Part shown: in pieces, positions 23,938-33,483 of the stretch | Position numbering within the stretch: the first letter of the stretch is position 1 | Layout of the letters: every line of letters starts with the position of its first letter | Source of the DNA: RGIG1995 sp045645205 | GTDB taxonomy: Bacteria > Bacillota > Clostridia > Oscillospirales > CAG-272 | Direction: 5' to 3' | Assembly (NCBI GenBank): GCA_045645205.1 | Contig: JAZRIJ010000043.1 | Coordinates: 1 to 64,000 of the forward strand | DNA: 64,000 nucleotides | Notes under the pieces: generated by a model | The model's database searches: none | The model's input: only the letters and a program-made list of their open reading frames with translations | Told to the model about the DNA's origin: nothing | Program-made: the position numbers and the translations under genes

Positions 23938-24969
23938 ATGGCAGAAAAGAATTGCCGTCTCGGTACTGTCGGCGGTCAGGCAGTTATAGAAGGCGTTATG
24001 ATGAAAAACAAAAATAACTTTGCGCTTGCGGTACGTATGCCCGAGGGTAATATAAGAGTTACAAAAGACGAATGCAAAAGCATTAAGGACAAGCACAAAT
24101 TTTTAGGTTGGCCGATAATAAGAGGGGTTGTAAACATGATAGAATCCCTTGTTCTTTCCATGAAAACGCTTACAATATCGGCTGATGCTTTTGGTATTGA
24201 AGAGGAAGAAACAAAGTTTGAAATTTGGTTAAAAGAAAAATTTGGCAAGAGCCTCCTTGACGTTGTAATGGTTATTGCTATGATACTCGGCATCGGTTTG
24301 GGGGTAGGACTGTTCTTCTTTTTGCCTCTATTTATTTCATCTTCCCTTTTTGATAAATCGGGCGAAGAAACAAAATGGTATGCTACGCTTGTTGAAGGCG
24401 GTATAAAAATTGGCATCTTTGTGCTTTATATATGGCTCGTGTCTTTGATGAAAGACATTAAACGTGTATTTGAATATCACGGAGCGGAGCATAAAACTAT
24501 TTTCTGTTACGAAGCAGGCGAGGATTTAACTCCCGAAAACGTTAAGAAATACAAAAGATTTCATCCAAGATGCGGAACAAGTTTCATTTTTGTTATTCTT
24601 CTTTTAAGCATTCTTGTTTCATCTGTTGTTTACTCCATACCGATAATGAAATCAAATGTCATTCTCAAATTTGCTTCTAAGCTTTTGACACTGCCGCTTA
24701 CTATCGGTATCGGTTATGAATTTATAAAATTTGCAGGTAAGCACGATAATGCATTTACAAAAATAATATCCGCCCCTGGACTTTGGATGCAGCATCTTAC
24801 AACAAGAGAACCCGACGATACTCAGATTGAGGTTGCAATAGTTTCTCTAAAGTGCGCACTTCCTGAGGAGTTTCCCGAAGCTGAAGCCTTATACAAGCCG
24901 GAAGTATACAAAAAAAACGAAACAGAGAAAAACAAAACAAATATTACCTCGGAAGAACCGCAAGAATGA
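23938..24969 (+). CDS. DUF1385 membrane protein
   Basis: This 343-residue protein matches the DUF1385 family: VGGQAVIEGVMMKNKN at the N-terminus, LGWPIIRGVVNMIESL, and the central EYHGAEHKTIFCYE with RFHPRCGTSFIF, between three or four membrane segments. ATG 23938 has GAGAGG nine bases upstream. The frame is open from 23887 without one. In many Firmicutes it precedes prmC and prfA; here only prmC follows, overlapping by 4 bp. The function is unknown. The conserved HGAEHK motif suggests a metal site. Confidence 0.88.
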   Translation: MAEKNCRLGTVGGQAVIEGVMMKNKNNFALAVRMPEGNIRVTKDECKSIKDKHKFLGWPIIRGVVNMIESLVLSMKTLTISADAFGIEEEETKFEIWLKEKFGKSLLDVVMVIAMILGIGLGVGLFFFLPLFISSSLFDKSGEETKWYATLVEGGIKIGIFVLYIWLVSLMKDIKRVFEYHGAEHKTIFCYEAGEDLTPENVKKYKRFHPRCGTSFIFVILLLSILVSSVVYSIPIMKSNVILKFASKLLTLPLTIGIGYEFIKFAGKHDNAFTKIISAPGLWMQHLTTREPDDTQIEVAIVSLKCALPEEFPEAEALYKPEVYKKNETEKNKTNITSEEPQE

Positions 24970-25697
24970 ACGATATTGATATTTTAAAATTATTCTACAC
25001 AAACCAAGAGTTTGAAGATGCAATAAAACAATATAAGCAAGGCAGACCTGCGGCTTATATTATCGGTGAATGGGAGTTTTTCGGGGACAGATATTTTGTA
25101 AACGAAAATTGTCTTATTCCCCGATGCGACACCGAAAGAGTAGTCGAAAAGGTGCTTGAACACCTCAATGACGGCGATAAGTTCGCCGACCTTTGCACAG
25201 GTTCGGGATGTATTGCAATATCCACCTTAAAAAGAAAGAAGAACTCTTACGGTGTTGCCGTTGATATATCTAAGAAGGCGATTGAGCTTGCAAAAAGAAA
25301 TGCTGAACTTAACAGTGTTGAAAACAGGCTTGAATTTATATGCGCCGATATTTTTACTTGTCCGTTAGGCAATAAAAAATATGACGTGATAGTATCAAAT
25401 CCACCCTATATTCCCACCAATGCACTTGATACTCTCGATGAATATGTAAAAAAAGAGCCGCAGATCGCTCTTGACGGCGGAAATGACGGCATGGATTTTT
25501 ATAATTTTTTGGCTTCCACATGCAAAAACAATCTGACTGATAAAGGTAAGCTTATATTTGAAATCGGCTATGATCAGGAAGAAAAAATAAAACTGACAGC
25601 CGAAAAAAACGGTTTTAACTGCAAGGTTACAAAAGATTATTCGGGCAATCCAAGAGTCGCAGTACTCCAAAAAATAAAATCTTCGGAGGAAACATGA
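24966..25697 (+). CDS. prmC: Release factor glutamine methyltransferase PrmC
   Basis: This 243-residue SAM-dependent enzyme methylates the GGQ glutamine of RF1/RF2. FADLCTGSGCIAIS is SAM motif I, and NPPYIP is the catalytic motif. The N-terminal domain is shorter than in E. coli (PrmC 277). It overlaps both neighbours by ATGA, implying translational coupling. The usual prfA partner is not adjacent. Confidence 0.93.
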   Translation: MNDIDILKLFYTNQEFEDAIKQYKQGRPAAYIIGEWEFFGDRYFVNENCLIPRCDTERVVEKVLEHLNDGDKFADLCTGSGCIAISTLKRKKNSYGVAVDISKKAIELAKRNAELNSVENRLEFICADIFTCPLGNKKYDVIVSNPPYIPTNALDTLDEYVKKEPQIALDGGNDGMDFYNFLASTCKNNLTDKGKLIFEIGYDQEEKIKLTAEKNGFNCKVTKDYSGNPRVAVLQKIKSSEET

Positions 25698-26695
25698 AGA
25701 AGACGTTTAAAATATTAAACCTAATACTTTCTTTGATTATTACCATTTCAGCGTTTACAGGCTGTTCGGGCAGGAAAGAGGGTTATCCGCCCGTATGGAC
25801 ACCGGACAAGCGTGTTGTTATGACCGTAGGAGTCTACAATGTAACCTACGACTTTTACAGATACCTTTTTTTAAACACAAAAGACTTCTTTGACAACGGC
25901 GACGAAAGCTTCTGGCAAAAGGAAGAAAACAATGTAGATTTGGTAAAAGACTATGTTTTTGATTCCATAAAAGACACCTACGGAATGTTTACCCTTGCCG
26001 ATAAATACGATATTACTCTTTCCGATGACGATAAAGCTAATATCGAAAGCTATATAGAAAGCAGTAAAGAGGGTATGACTGACGAAGAGTTTGAAAAATC
26101 TCTCGAAGAAGCATATATGACAAAAGAGCTTTATAAGTTTGTGCTTGAAGTACAACAGCTTGAATATCTGGTATATGAGCATATTATAAACGAGAGTTCA
26201 GGAATTTTAAAGTTTGACGACACCTCACTTATGAAAGCCATTGACGAAGACTTTGTTAGAGCAACACATATTCTCTTAACTTTTAAAAATGAAGAGGAAA
26301 GTAATACAAAGCTCGAAACTGCAAATCAAATCCTAAAAAAACTGAAAAACGGCGAAGACTTTGAAACTTTAAAAGAACAATACAGCGAAGACACCGATTT
26401 AAAAAATAATACAGACGGTTATTACTTCACTCACGGTGAATTTGAAAATGAATTTGAATATGCCGCTTTTGAGCTTAAAGAGGGCGAAATAAGCGAGGTA
26501 GTTACGACCGAAGTAGGATACCATATAATAAAAAGACTTCCCATTGAAAAAGAGTATGTGAACAAGAACATAGAAGCGCTCCGCGCACAGTATAAGACCG
26601 CGTTATATTATGAGTTAATAGAAGAAGCATACAAAAATTTCACCCCCGAGTACAAAGATGAATACAAAAACATTCAACTTGACTCTTTTAATTAA
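25694..26695 (+). CDS. PrsA-like foldase lipoprotein (parvulin peptidyl-prolyl isomerase)
   Basis: This 333-residue exported protein has a signal peptide ending in the lipobox FTGC (Cys at 23). A SurA/PrsA-type helical N-terminal region and a parvulin domain follow: RATHILLTF, DFETLKEQYSEDT, FTHGEFENEFEYAAFELKEGEIS, and VGYHIIKRL at the end. It would help fold proteins outside the membrane. It follows prmC with a 4-bp overlap. Confidence 0.88.
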   Translation: MKKTFKILNLILSLIITISAFTGCSGRKEGYPPVWTPDKRVVMTVGVYNVTYDFYRYLFLNTKDFFDNGDESFWQKEENNVDLVKDYVFDSIKDTYGMFTLADKYDITLSDDDKANIESYIESSKEGMTDEEFEKSLEEAYMTKELYKFVLEVQQLEYLVYEHIINESSGILKFDDTSLMKAIDEDFVRATHILLTFKNEEESNTKLETANQILKKLKNGEDFETLKEQYSEDTDLKNNTDGYYFTHGEFENEFEYAAFELKEGEISEVVTTEVGYHIIKRLPIEKEYVNKNIEALRAQYKTALYYELIEEAYKNFTPEYKDEYKNIQLDSFN

Positions 26696-26703
26696 GAAGC
26701 ATT

Positions 26704-27621
26704 ATGAGCGAACTTATAAAAGGTATTATAATAAAAGGACTCGGCGGTCTCTATGACATTAAAACCGAAGATGGCAATATTATAAGCTGCAAGGCAAAAG
26801 GCGCTTTCCGCCATGAAGGAATTACCCCCTATGCCGGCGACAGCGTTATATTAAAGCAGTCTGACAAAGGGACTGTAATCGAAGAGATAACCGACAGAAA
26901 AAACTATCTCATTCGCCCTCCCGTTGCCAATATCGACATACTTTTTACAGTTATTTCTGCAGCCAAGCCGTCGCCTATGCTTCCCATTACAGACAAGCTT
27001 ATTTCTATCGCGGAATACAATAAAATAGAACCTGTTATAATCGTGAGTAAAAGCGACCTTGACGAAAACGAAGCGGAAAAGATTGCCGATATATATATAA
27101 AGTCCGGCTTTACGGTATTTGTTTCAAGTATTGACAGCAACAAAGATGAGCTTGTTTTATTTGTTAAACAAAAGGCAAACGGAAAAATATCGGCATTTGC
27201 AGGTGCGTCGGGAGTTGGCAAATCTACGGTAATGAATGCTCTCTTTCCAAAGCTTACGCTTGAGACGGGAGATGTAAGCCGAAAGACCGAAAGGGGTAAG
27301 CATACCACAAGACACGTTGAGCTGTTTGAACTTGATTATCTTACAGACGACAGCGCAATGACGGGATATATTGCAGATACCCCCGGCTTTAGTCTTATTG
27401 ATTTTACAAGATTTGATTTCTACAAAAAAGATGACCTTGTATATACCTTTAGAGAATTTGAAGATTATCTCGGAACATGCAAATATACAAAGTGCTCACA
27501 TACTACCGAGGACGGATGCAAGATAATTGAAGCAGTCAACAACGGTATTATTCCTAAAGAACGCCACCTGAGCTACATAGATATTTACAACACACTGAAA
27601 AACAAGCACGAATGGGACTGA
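26704..27621 (+). CDS. rsgA: Small-ribosomal-subunit biogenesis GTPase RsgA
   Basis: This 305-residue circularly permuted GTPase acts late in 30S assembly. An OB-fold N-terminus precedes G4 (VSKSDLD), followed by G1 (GASGVGKST) and G3 (DTPGFS). The zinc motif is in CKYTKCSHTTEDGC. It starts 8 bp after the foldase gene and ends its operon. A perfect terminator-like inverted repeat follows at once. Confidence 0.95.
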   Translation: MSELIKGIIIKGLGGLYDIKTEDGNIISCKAKGAFRHEGITPYAGDSVILKQSDKGTVIEEITDRKNYLIRPPVANIDILFTVISAAKPSPMLPITDKLISIAEYNKIEPVIIVSKSDLDENEAEKIADIYIKSGFTVFVSSIDSNKDELVLFVKQKANGKISAFAGASGVGKSTVMNALFPKLTLETGDVSRKTERGKHTTRHVELFELDYLTDDSAMTGYIADTPGFSLIDFTRFDFYKKDDLVYTFREFEDYLGTCKYTKCSHTTEDGCKIIEAVNNGIIPKERHLSYIDIYNTLKNKHEWD

Positions 27622-27622
27622 A

Positions 27623-27683
27623 GTGCTGTAAAAAAATTCTAATTACAGTTCGCCAAACTGTAATTAGAATTTTTTTACAGCAC
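27623..27683. terminator. Perfect 28-bp inverted repeat/terminator after rsgA
   Basis: Arms 27623-27650 (starting GTGCTGTAAAAAAATTC) and 27656-27683 are exact reverse complements around the loop CGCCA. The downstream sequence CCTTTTTC gives a short U-run. It separates convergent genes. The arm length exceeds ordinary terminators in this window. Confidence 0.8.
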
Positions 27684-27738
27684 CTTTTTCTATTAATATT
27701 ATATCATAGTTCTAATAACTTGAATTTAAAACTGACTG

Positions 27739-28140
27739 TCAATGCTCCGCATCCATATCCATATCTTCGCTTTCATCCGACTCCATAAATTCACGGAGAC
27801 CGACGCGGCGCTCATTTCTTTCTCTCTCCACTTCATCGGACAAAAGATTTTTCACATCTCTTGAATTTTTTATATGCAGGATGTCAAATTCAGGAGTAGA
27901 TTTGTCAGCAGAACAACAATGTATGGTTCCAAGCCCGAACAGCCTTTCCCAAAGAGAACGCTTCAATGTTACGTCCATTATGCGATAAAGGCGAATCTCT
28001 TCCTCCTGAAGATTAAAAACACCCTTTCTTATAAGCAGCTTATCACTCGTCAAAATATACTTTGTGAAAGTCCAGGGCAATCCGAAAACAATTCTCTTTC
28101 GGTCGCTCCATGTGTATTCGGTAATATCCTTCTTTGCCAT
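27739..28140 (-). CDS. PH-domain (bPH2-like) protein
   Basis: This 133-residue protein shows the bacterial PH-domain pattern KYILTSDKLLIRKGVFNLQEEEIRLYRIMDVTLKRSLWERLFGLGTI, as in YdbS/YdbT-type proteins. An acidic C-terminal tail (ESDESEDMDMDAEH) follows. No membrane segment is visible. ATG 28140 is favoured because GAGGAG lies nine bases upstream and abuts the alternative ATG 28149. It lies 18 bp after the flavin reductase gene. The function is unknown. Confidence 0.75.
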   Translation of the reverse strand: MAKKDITEYTWSDRKRIVFGLPWTFTKYILTSDKLLIRKGVFNLQEEEIRLYRIMDVTLKRSLWERLFGLGTIHCCSADKSTPEFDILHIKNSRDVKNLLSDEVERERNERRVGLREFMESDESEDMDMDAEH

Positions 28141-28158
28141 ACAAATCATCTCCTCTTT

Positions 28159-28749
28159 TTATTTTTTCTTATTATAGTTCTTTTTTGTCTTTTTCTTTTT
28201 TACGGAAAAACCGAAATTGCCGATTTTTTTGCCGAGTTCAAAGTACTCACCGTGCGCAAATGCCGCGATCCTTGCCTTTTCAAGATGAAGCTTACCGTCA
28301 TCGCCAAGCAAACTTTCGTCAACATTTATAGCCGTTATATCGGCGATAAACATATGGTGCGACCCCAGTTCAACAATATCCGTAACCCTACATTCAAGGT
28401 TCATTGGACATTCTTCAATTAAAGGACAAGCGACTGTCGAAGCCTCGGCTTTTGTAAATCTACACTTTTCAAACTTATCAACCTTTGCTCCCGTGTATAT
28501 TCCGCAATAATCGGCTTCTTTAACGAGGGAGGCAGGAGTAAGATTTATTACAAACTCTCTTGTGTTTTTTATTATCTCAAAAGAATGTCTCTGCGGTCTC
28601 ACCGATATATATGTTTTCGGCGGATTTGAATTCAATATTCCCGTCCACGCAATAGTGATAATGTTGGAGTTTTCCATATCACCGCAGGACACCATAATAG
28701 GCGGAACGGGAGACAACAGCGTACCGCCCTTCCAAACTACTTTACTCAC
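28159..28749 (-). CDS. Flavin reductase-like FMN-binding protein
   Basis: This 196-residue split-barrel flavoprotein of the flavin reductase family shows NIITIAWTGILNSNPPKTYISVRPQRHSFEII and EFVINLTPASLVKEADYCGI. Related proteins use FMN for NAD(P)H-dependent reduction. The Lys-rich tail (KKKKTKKNYNKKK) is unusual. It begins 3 bp after ddl and is probably co-transcribed with it. Confidence 0.85.
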   Translation of the reverse strand: MSKVVWKGGTLLSPVPPIMVSCGDMENSNIITIAWTGILNSNPPKTYISVRPQRHSFEIIKNTREFVINLTPASLVKEADYCGIYTGAKVDKFEKCRFTKAEASTVACPLIEECPMNLECRVTDIVELGSHHMFIADITAINVDESLLGDDGKLHLEKARIAAFAHGEYFELGKKIGNFGFSVKKKKTKKNYNKKK

Positions 28750-28752
28750 TTC

Positions 28753-29838
28753 TCATTTACCCTTTTTTGTCTCAATTGCAAGCTCTACCAGCTTATCAAC
28801 TATACCGCCGTATGTGTAACCGCTTTCAATTGCCATTTTGGGATAAAGGCTTATGGAAGTAAAACCGGGAAGCGTATTTATCTCATTGAATATTATCTTT
28901 TCATCATCTCCGCATACAAAAAAGTCAACTCTTGAAAGCCCCTTGCAGTCGAGATATTCAAAAATCCCCTCGGCTGTACGCTTAAGATTTATCCAAGTTG
29001 ATTTTTTTATTTTAGCGGGTATCTGATATGTAGAAGTACCGTTGTTGTACTTGTCGTCATAGTCATAGAAGTCTGCATCAGAAATAATTTCACCGCAGGT
29101 CAAAGCAACGGCCTTTTCGTTGCCGAGAACGGCTACCTCGATCTCTCTGCCGATAATTGCTTCTTCAATAAGTATCTTGCTGTCAAATTGTACAGCCTTT
29201 TCAAGTGCATTTTTCAGTTCGTCTGCATTTCTTGCCTTTGAAACACCCACAGATGAACCGGAGTTTGCAGGCTTTACAAACACAGGATATCCAAGCGAAG
29301 CCTCTACATCCACTTTTATGTTTTCAATCCCCTTCTCAACGTCGCTCTTTGTAACATATACACAAGCAGCAACAGGAATACCGTAATTGTTCAAAAGCAT
29401 TTTTGTAAACGCCTTATCCATACAAACAGCCGAAGATGCGCATCCGGAACCCACATAAGGTACGCCGCACATATCAAGCATTCCCTGCAGCCTTCCGTCC
29501 TCCGAGTATGCGCCGTGCATAATGGGAAATACAACGTCAATTGCAACACGTTCTACACTGCCGTCATTTCCTATAGCATATACAGCATAATCTCCGTAGC
29601 TTGTGGACATCAAAGCTTTTTTCAAATTTGCTTTATCGTCCTTCCATGTATTGTCCTTTATCTTTTCGTCTTCGCCTTCGTATATGTACATCTGTCCGTC
29701 TCGTGTGATGCCCACCCTGACGATATCATATTTACTTCTGTCAACGTTTTCAAGTACCGAATATGAGGACTTGAGTGAAACCTCGTATTCAGTTGAATTT
29801 CCGCCAAACATTATGCACAAAGCAGTTTTATTTCCCAT
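28753..29838 (-). CDS. ddl: D-alanine-D-alanine ligase
   Basis: This 361-residue ATP-grasp enzyme makes the D-Ala-D-Ala dipeptide for peptidoglycan. FGGNSTEYEVSL and HGAYSEDGRLQGMLDM are in the N-terminal domain, GSSVGVSKA in the centre, and FYDYDDKYNNGTSTYQIPA is the omega loop of the D-Ala type rather than a VanA-like lactate ligase. FNEINTLPGFTSISLYPKM follows. ATG 29838 is chosen because CGGAG lies nine bases upstream and abuts the alternative 29847. Confidence 0.93.
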   Translation of the reverse strand: MGNKTALCIMFGGNSTEYEVSLKSSYSVLENVDRSKYDIVRVGITRDGQMYIYEGEDEKIKDNTWKDDKANLKKALMSTSYGDYAVYAIGNDGSVERVAIDVVFPIMHGAYSEDGRLQGMLDMCGVPYVGSGCASSAVCMDKAFTKMLLNNYGIPVAACVYVTKSDVEKGIENIKVDVEASLGYPVFVKPANSGSSVGVSKARNADELKNALEKAVQFDSKILIEEAIIGREIEVAVLGNEKAVALTCGEIISDADFYDYDDKYNNGTSTYQIPAKIKKSTWINLKRTAEGIFEYLDCKGLSRVDFFVCGDDEKIIFNEINTLPGFTSISLYPKMAIESGYTYGGIVDKLVELAIETKKGK

Positions 29839-29877
29839 TATAACCATCTCCGTAAAATCTTCTCATACTATTATGAT

Positions 29878-29906
29878 ATTCTATCATAAGCACATCGGTT
29901 TGTCAA
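29878..29906 (-). promoter_or_regulatory. Promoter of ddl
   Basis: On the minus strand, TTGACA (29901-29906) and TAGAAT (29878-29883) are separated by 17 bp, 39 bp before the start. Confidence 0.7.
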
Positions 29907-29915
29907 TAAAAACAC

Positions 29916-29946
29916 AAGAGGGAGCTTTTTTAAAAAGTTCCCTCTT
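29916..29946 (-). terminator. Terminator of the ctsR-clpC operon
   Basis: AAGAGGGA (29916-29923) pairs with TCCCTCTT (29939-29946), with further A/T pairing inside. On the minus strand it is followed by GTGTTTTTATT. Confidence 0.65.
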
Positions 29947-29961
29947 AACACTCATATTTTT

Positions 29962-32430
29962 TTACTTCTCGTAGACTATCTCACCGTCTACTGCCTTTAC
30001 AGTAACAGCATCACCTGATTTGAACTTACCTTCAAGCATCTCTGTCGAAAAACTGTCTTCGATAAGCCTTTGGATAGTACGGCGTAACGGTCTTGCGCCA
30101 AATGACGGGTCAAAGCCTTCTTTTGACACAAGCTTTGTTACACTTTCGTCAAAGCTTATCTTAACTCCCAATGCTTCGATCCGTCTGCCCACCTCGGCAA
30201 GCATTATATTCGATATTCTTTCGATATCTGGCTGTGTCAGCTTATTAAAAATAATTATCTCGTCGATACGGTTAATAAACTCGGGTCTGAAAGTCTCCTT
30301 CAGGTGAGACATAAGCACACTCTTTATATCTGCTTTTTCCTTCTCCGTATTACCCACGGAAGCAAATCCCATGCTTCTCTTTGTTTCAAGAGCCGAGGCG
30401 CCTACGTTTGATGTCATTATAATAACGGTATTCTTAAAGTCGACACGTCTGCCCTGAGAATCGGTCAACATACCGTCTTCAAGCACCTGTAGCAGCATAT
30501 TGAACACATCGGGATGCGCCTTCTCGATCTCATCAAAAAGAACAACAGAATAAGGCTTACGTCTTATTTTTTCGGTAAGCTGTCCACCCTCGTCATAACC
30601 CACATATCCGGGAGGTGAGCCTATAAGCTTCGATACACTGTGCTTTTCCATATATTCCGACATATCAATTCTGATCATTGCATTTTCATCGCCGAACAAT
30701 ATGTCAGCCAAAGCCTTTGTAAGCTCTGTTTTTCCTACACCGGTAGGTCCGAGGAACAAGAAGCTTCCCATAGGTCTTTTGGGGTCTTTCAGTCCCATTC
30801 TGCCCCTCTTTATAGCTCTTGCAACAGCACCAACTGCATCATCCTGACCGATTATTCTGTCTTTTAGAATAGTGTCAAGGTGGAGAAGCTTTTCGCTCTC
30901 CTCTTCTGCAAGCTTTTTAACGGGAATACCTGTCCAAAGAGTTACGATATCGGCAATATCCTCTTTTGTTACCGAAAGTGTTTCACCGCCCGATTTTTCA
31001 GTCCAGTTCTTTTTTGCTTCCTCATACTTTTCACGGACTTCTTTTTCTTTGTCACGGATAACAGCCGCCTTTTCAAAGTCCTGCGCCTTAATAGCCTCTT
31101 CTTTCTCGGAGGATATTTTTTTCAATTCCTCCTCAAAATCCTTTACGCTATCCGGTTTTGTAAAGTTATTTATTCTTATTTTAGATGCCGCCTCGTCTAT
31201 AAGGTCGATAGCCTTATCGGGTAGGTATCTGTCATTTATATATCTTGTGGAAAGGTTGACCGCCTCTTCAATAGATTCATCGGTTATCTTCACCTTGTGA
31301 TGAGATTCATATTTATCACGAAGACCTTTAAGAATAAGCACCGCTTCTTCTTTTGTAGGCTCTCCTACCATAACTGACTGAAAACGTCTTTCAAGAGCAG
31401 AATCCTTTTCAATATGCTTTCTGTATTCCTCTATGGTTGTGGCACCAATAACCTGCATCTCGCCTCTTGCAAGAGCGGGTTTCAGTATGTTTGCCGCATC
31501 AACAGCACCCTCGGCAGCACCTGCGCCAATTATTGTGTGTATCTCGTCAATAAAAAGAATTATATTGGGATTCTTCGCAACCTCCGCCATAACATTTTTT
31601 AGTCTCTCTTCAAACTCACCGCGATATTTTGCGCCTGCGATCATACCCGATATATCAAGGGTTACAAGAAGCTTTCCTGCCAAGGTTTCTGGAACATTAC
31701 CTTCAACAATTTTTTGCGCCAATCCTTCGGCTACAGCAGTCTTACCGACTCCGGGTTCACCGATAAGGCATGGATTATTTTTTGTTCTTCTTGAAAGTAT
31801 CTGAATAACTCTCTGTGTCTCGGTATCTCTGCCTATAATAGGGTCAAGTTTGCCCTCTCTTGCCATTGCGGTAAGGTCTCTTCCGTATTGCTTAAGAGTA
31901 GGAGCATCTTTAAGCTGTGTTTTTGTGCCGCTCTTTCTTGCATCGCCTGCACCCCTTGAAACAGATTGCTGAATATCGTCAAAACTACCGTCATCAACGC
32001 CCTTTATATAATTTACAAGGTCGTTTGCAAGTTCGTTTATGTTAACGCCCTTTGATGACAATATCCTTACGGCAACGCAGTCAGATTCTGCAATAAGCCC
32101 AAGCAAAAGATGTTCTGTTCCTATATAATTCTGTCCCAGTCTCATTGCCTGGTACGCCGAAGTCTCAATTATCTTCTTTGTTCGGGGGGTCATATCAGCA
32201 GCGCTTACATTGCTCTTTTTTCCCTCGCCCGATATTTCCCTGACGGTATCCTTAATACCGTTAAAGTCTGCCCCGCGTGCCGAAAGAAGTTTTGACGCAA
32301 CACCATCTGTTTCCGACATAAGCCCAAGCAATATGTGTTCGCTTCCTATATATGTGTGTCCGAATTCTTTTGAAAATTCAAGCGCCGAGTTAAGCGCATT
32401 TTGAGCTGATTGTGTAAATCTGCTGTTCAT
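29962..32430 (-). CDS. clpC: Clp protease ATPase subunit ClpC
   Basis: This 822-residue AAA+ unfoldase feeds ClpP. Two N-terminal Clp_N repeats (SEHILLGL, TEHLLLGL) are followed by AAA module 1 (GEPGVGKTAVAEGLA), a UVR/middle domain (KAQDFEKAAVIRDKEKE) and AAA module 2 (GPTGVGKTELTKALA). The full order is that of ClpC. It recognises substrates marked by arginine phosphorylation from McsB. It is the last gene of the ctsR operon. Confidence 0.97.
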   Translation of the reverse strand: MNSRFTQSAQNALNSALEFSKEFGHTYIGSEHILLGLMSETDGVASKLLSARGADFNGIKDTVREISGEGKKSNVSAADMTPRTKKIIETSAYQAMRLGQNYIGTEHLLLGLIAESDCVAVRILSSKGVNINELANDLVNYIKGVDDGSFDDIQQSVSRGAGDARKSGTKTQLKDAPTLKQYGRDLTAMAREGKLDPIIGRDTETQRVIQILSRRTKNNPCLIGEPGVGKTAVAEGLAQKIVEGNVPETLAGKLLVTLDISGMIAGAKYRGEFEERLKNVMAEVAKNPNIILFIDEIHTIIGAGAAEGAVDAANILKPALARGEMQVIGATTIEEYRKHIEKDSALERRFQSVMVGEPTKEEAVLILKGLRDKYESHHKVKITDESIEEAVNLSTRYINDRYLPDKAIDLIDEAASKIRINNFTKPDSVKDFEEELKKISSEKEEAIKAQDFEKAAVIRDKEKEVREKYEEAKKNWTEKSGGETLSVTKEDIADIVTLWTGIPVKKLAEEESEKLLHLDTILKDRIIGQDDAVGAVARAIKRGRMGLKDPKRPMGSFLFLGPTGVGKTELTKALADILFGDENAMIRIDMSEYMEKHSVSKLIGSPPGYVGYDEGGQLTEKIRRKPYSVVLFDEIEKAHPDVFNMLLQVLEDGMLTDSQGRRVDFKNTVIIMTSNVGASALETKRSMGFASVGNTEKEKADIKSVLMSHLKETFRPEFINRIDEIIIFNKLTQPDIERISNIMLAEVGRRIEALGVKISFDESVTKLVSKEGFDPSFGARPLRRTIQRLIEDSFSTEMLEGKFKSGDAVTVKAVDGEIVYEK

Positions 32431-32464
32431 TAATAATCACCCTTTCATACTGCGCGGCTTGTTA

Positions 32465-33469
32465 TCAGCCTATAGCTTCTCTGATAACCGATGCGCGCAA
32501 AACATCTCTTTCAAAATCACTTATAGTCTTTCCACCATTATTGGAAATTAGATTTGCAGGCAAAACACCTATCATTATTTCTCCCAACTTCTCATAGGTC
32601 AAACCGTCAATAAGACCTAATGCTATACCTAATCTCACGTCAGAATAAAGCTTCATAAACTCCTTCGAACTGACAATTCTTGCATATTTCAGAATACCGT
32701 AGGATCTGCCCACTCTGTCGGCAATCACAGAATATCTGTCGCTTTTCAGCATTTCTCTTGCCTTTCTCTCTTTTTCGCAGATCTGCTTTACTATTTCGTT
32801 AAGCTTCTTTAATGTGTCTTCTTCTGTAATCCCCATAGTTATACGGTTTGAAATTTGATATAAACAACCGTCAGGCTCTGAACCCTCGCCGTACATGCCT
32901 CGAATTATTAGTCCTAATTTTGATAACTGTACCGACATATTTTCCATTGATCTTGTCATGGTGAGCGCAGGCAAAAACATCATAACCGACGCTCTCATGC
33001 CAAGGCCTAAATTTGTGGGACAGTGGGTAAGATAGCCCCAGCTTTCATCAAACGCTATATTAATATTATCGTCCAACATATCATCATAAATACAGGCACT
33101 TTTGTAAGCCTCATCAAGCGCCAATCCCGGCATTATGCACTGAAGTCTGATATGATCCTCTTCACAGACCATTACCGACACATCATCGTTATCATTTATT
33201 AAAAGAGCGTGAGGATTTTTCTTTTTTGCAAAATTTGGACTGATATAATGCTTTTCAACCAACGCCCCCGTCTCTACATGAGACAGTTCTTTAAAATCAA
33301 CCTTTGTAAATTTATTCCCCAAGGCATTTGTAACCTTTTCAATTATTTCATTACAAGATGTCTCATCAAGCTTTGAATCAAAGGGATAATCGGCTATATT
33401 TCTTGCAAATCTTATTCTGGAGCTTACAACAACATCATTTTCTTTTCCGCTTTTGTTATACCATGCCAT
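32465..33469 (-). CDS. mcsB: Protein-arginine kinase McsB
   Basis: This 334-residue enzyme of the ATP:guanido phosphotransferase family phosphorylates arginines on proteins and thereby tags them for ClpCP. VVVSSRIRFARNIADYPF, the catalytic-Cys region CPTNLGLGMRASVMMFLPAL and RGMYGEGSE are typical. It lies 14 bp after mcsA. Confidence 0.95.
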   Translation of the reverse strand: MAWYNKSGKENDVVVSSRIRFARNIADYPFDSKLDETSCNEIIEKVTNALGNKFTKVDFKELSHVETGALVEKHYISPNFAKKKNPHALLINDNDDVSVMVCEEDHIRLQCIMPGLALDEAYKSACIYDDMLDDNINIAFDESWGYLTHCPTNLGLGMRASVMMFLPALTMTRSMENMSVQLSKLGLIIRGMYGEGSEPDGCLYQISNRITMGITEEDTLKKLNEIVKQICEKERKAREMLKSDRYSVIADRVGRSYGILKYARIVSSKEFMKLYSDVRLGIALGLIDGLTYEKLGEIMIGVLPANLISNNGGKTISDFERDVLRASVIREAIG

Positions 33470-33483
33470 AAAATCAGTCCTCC

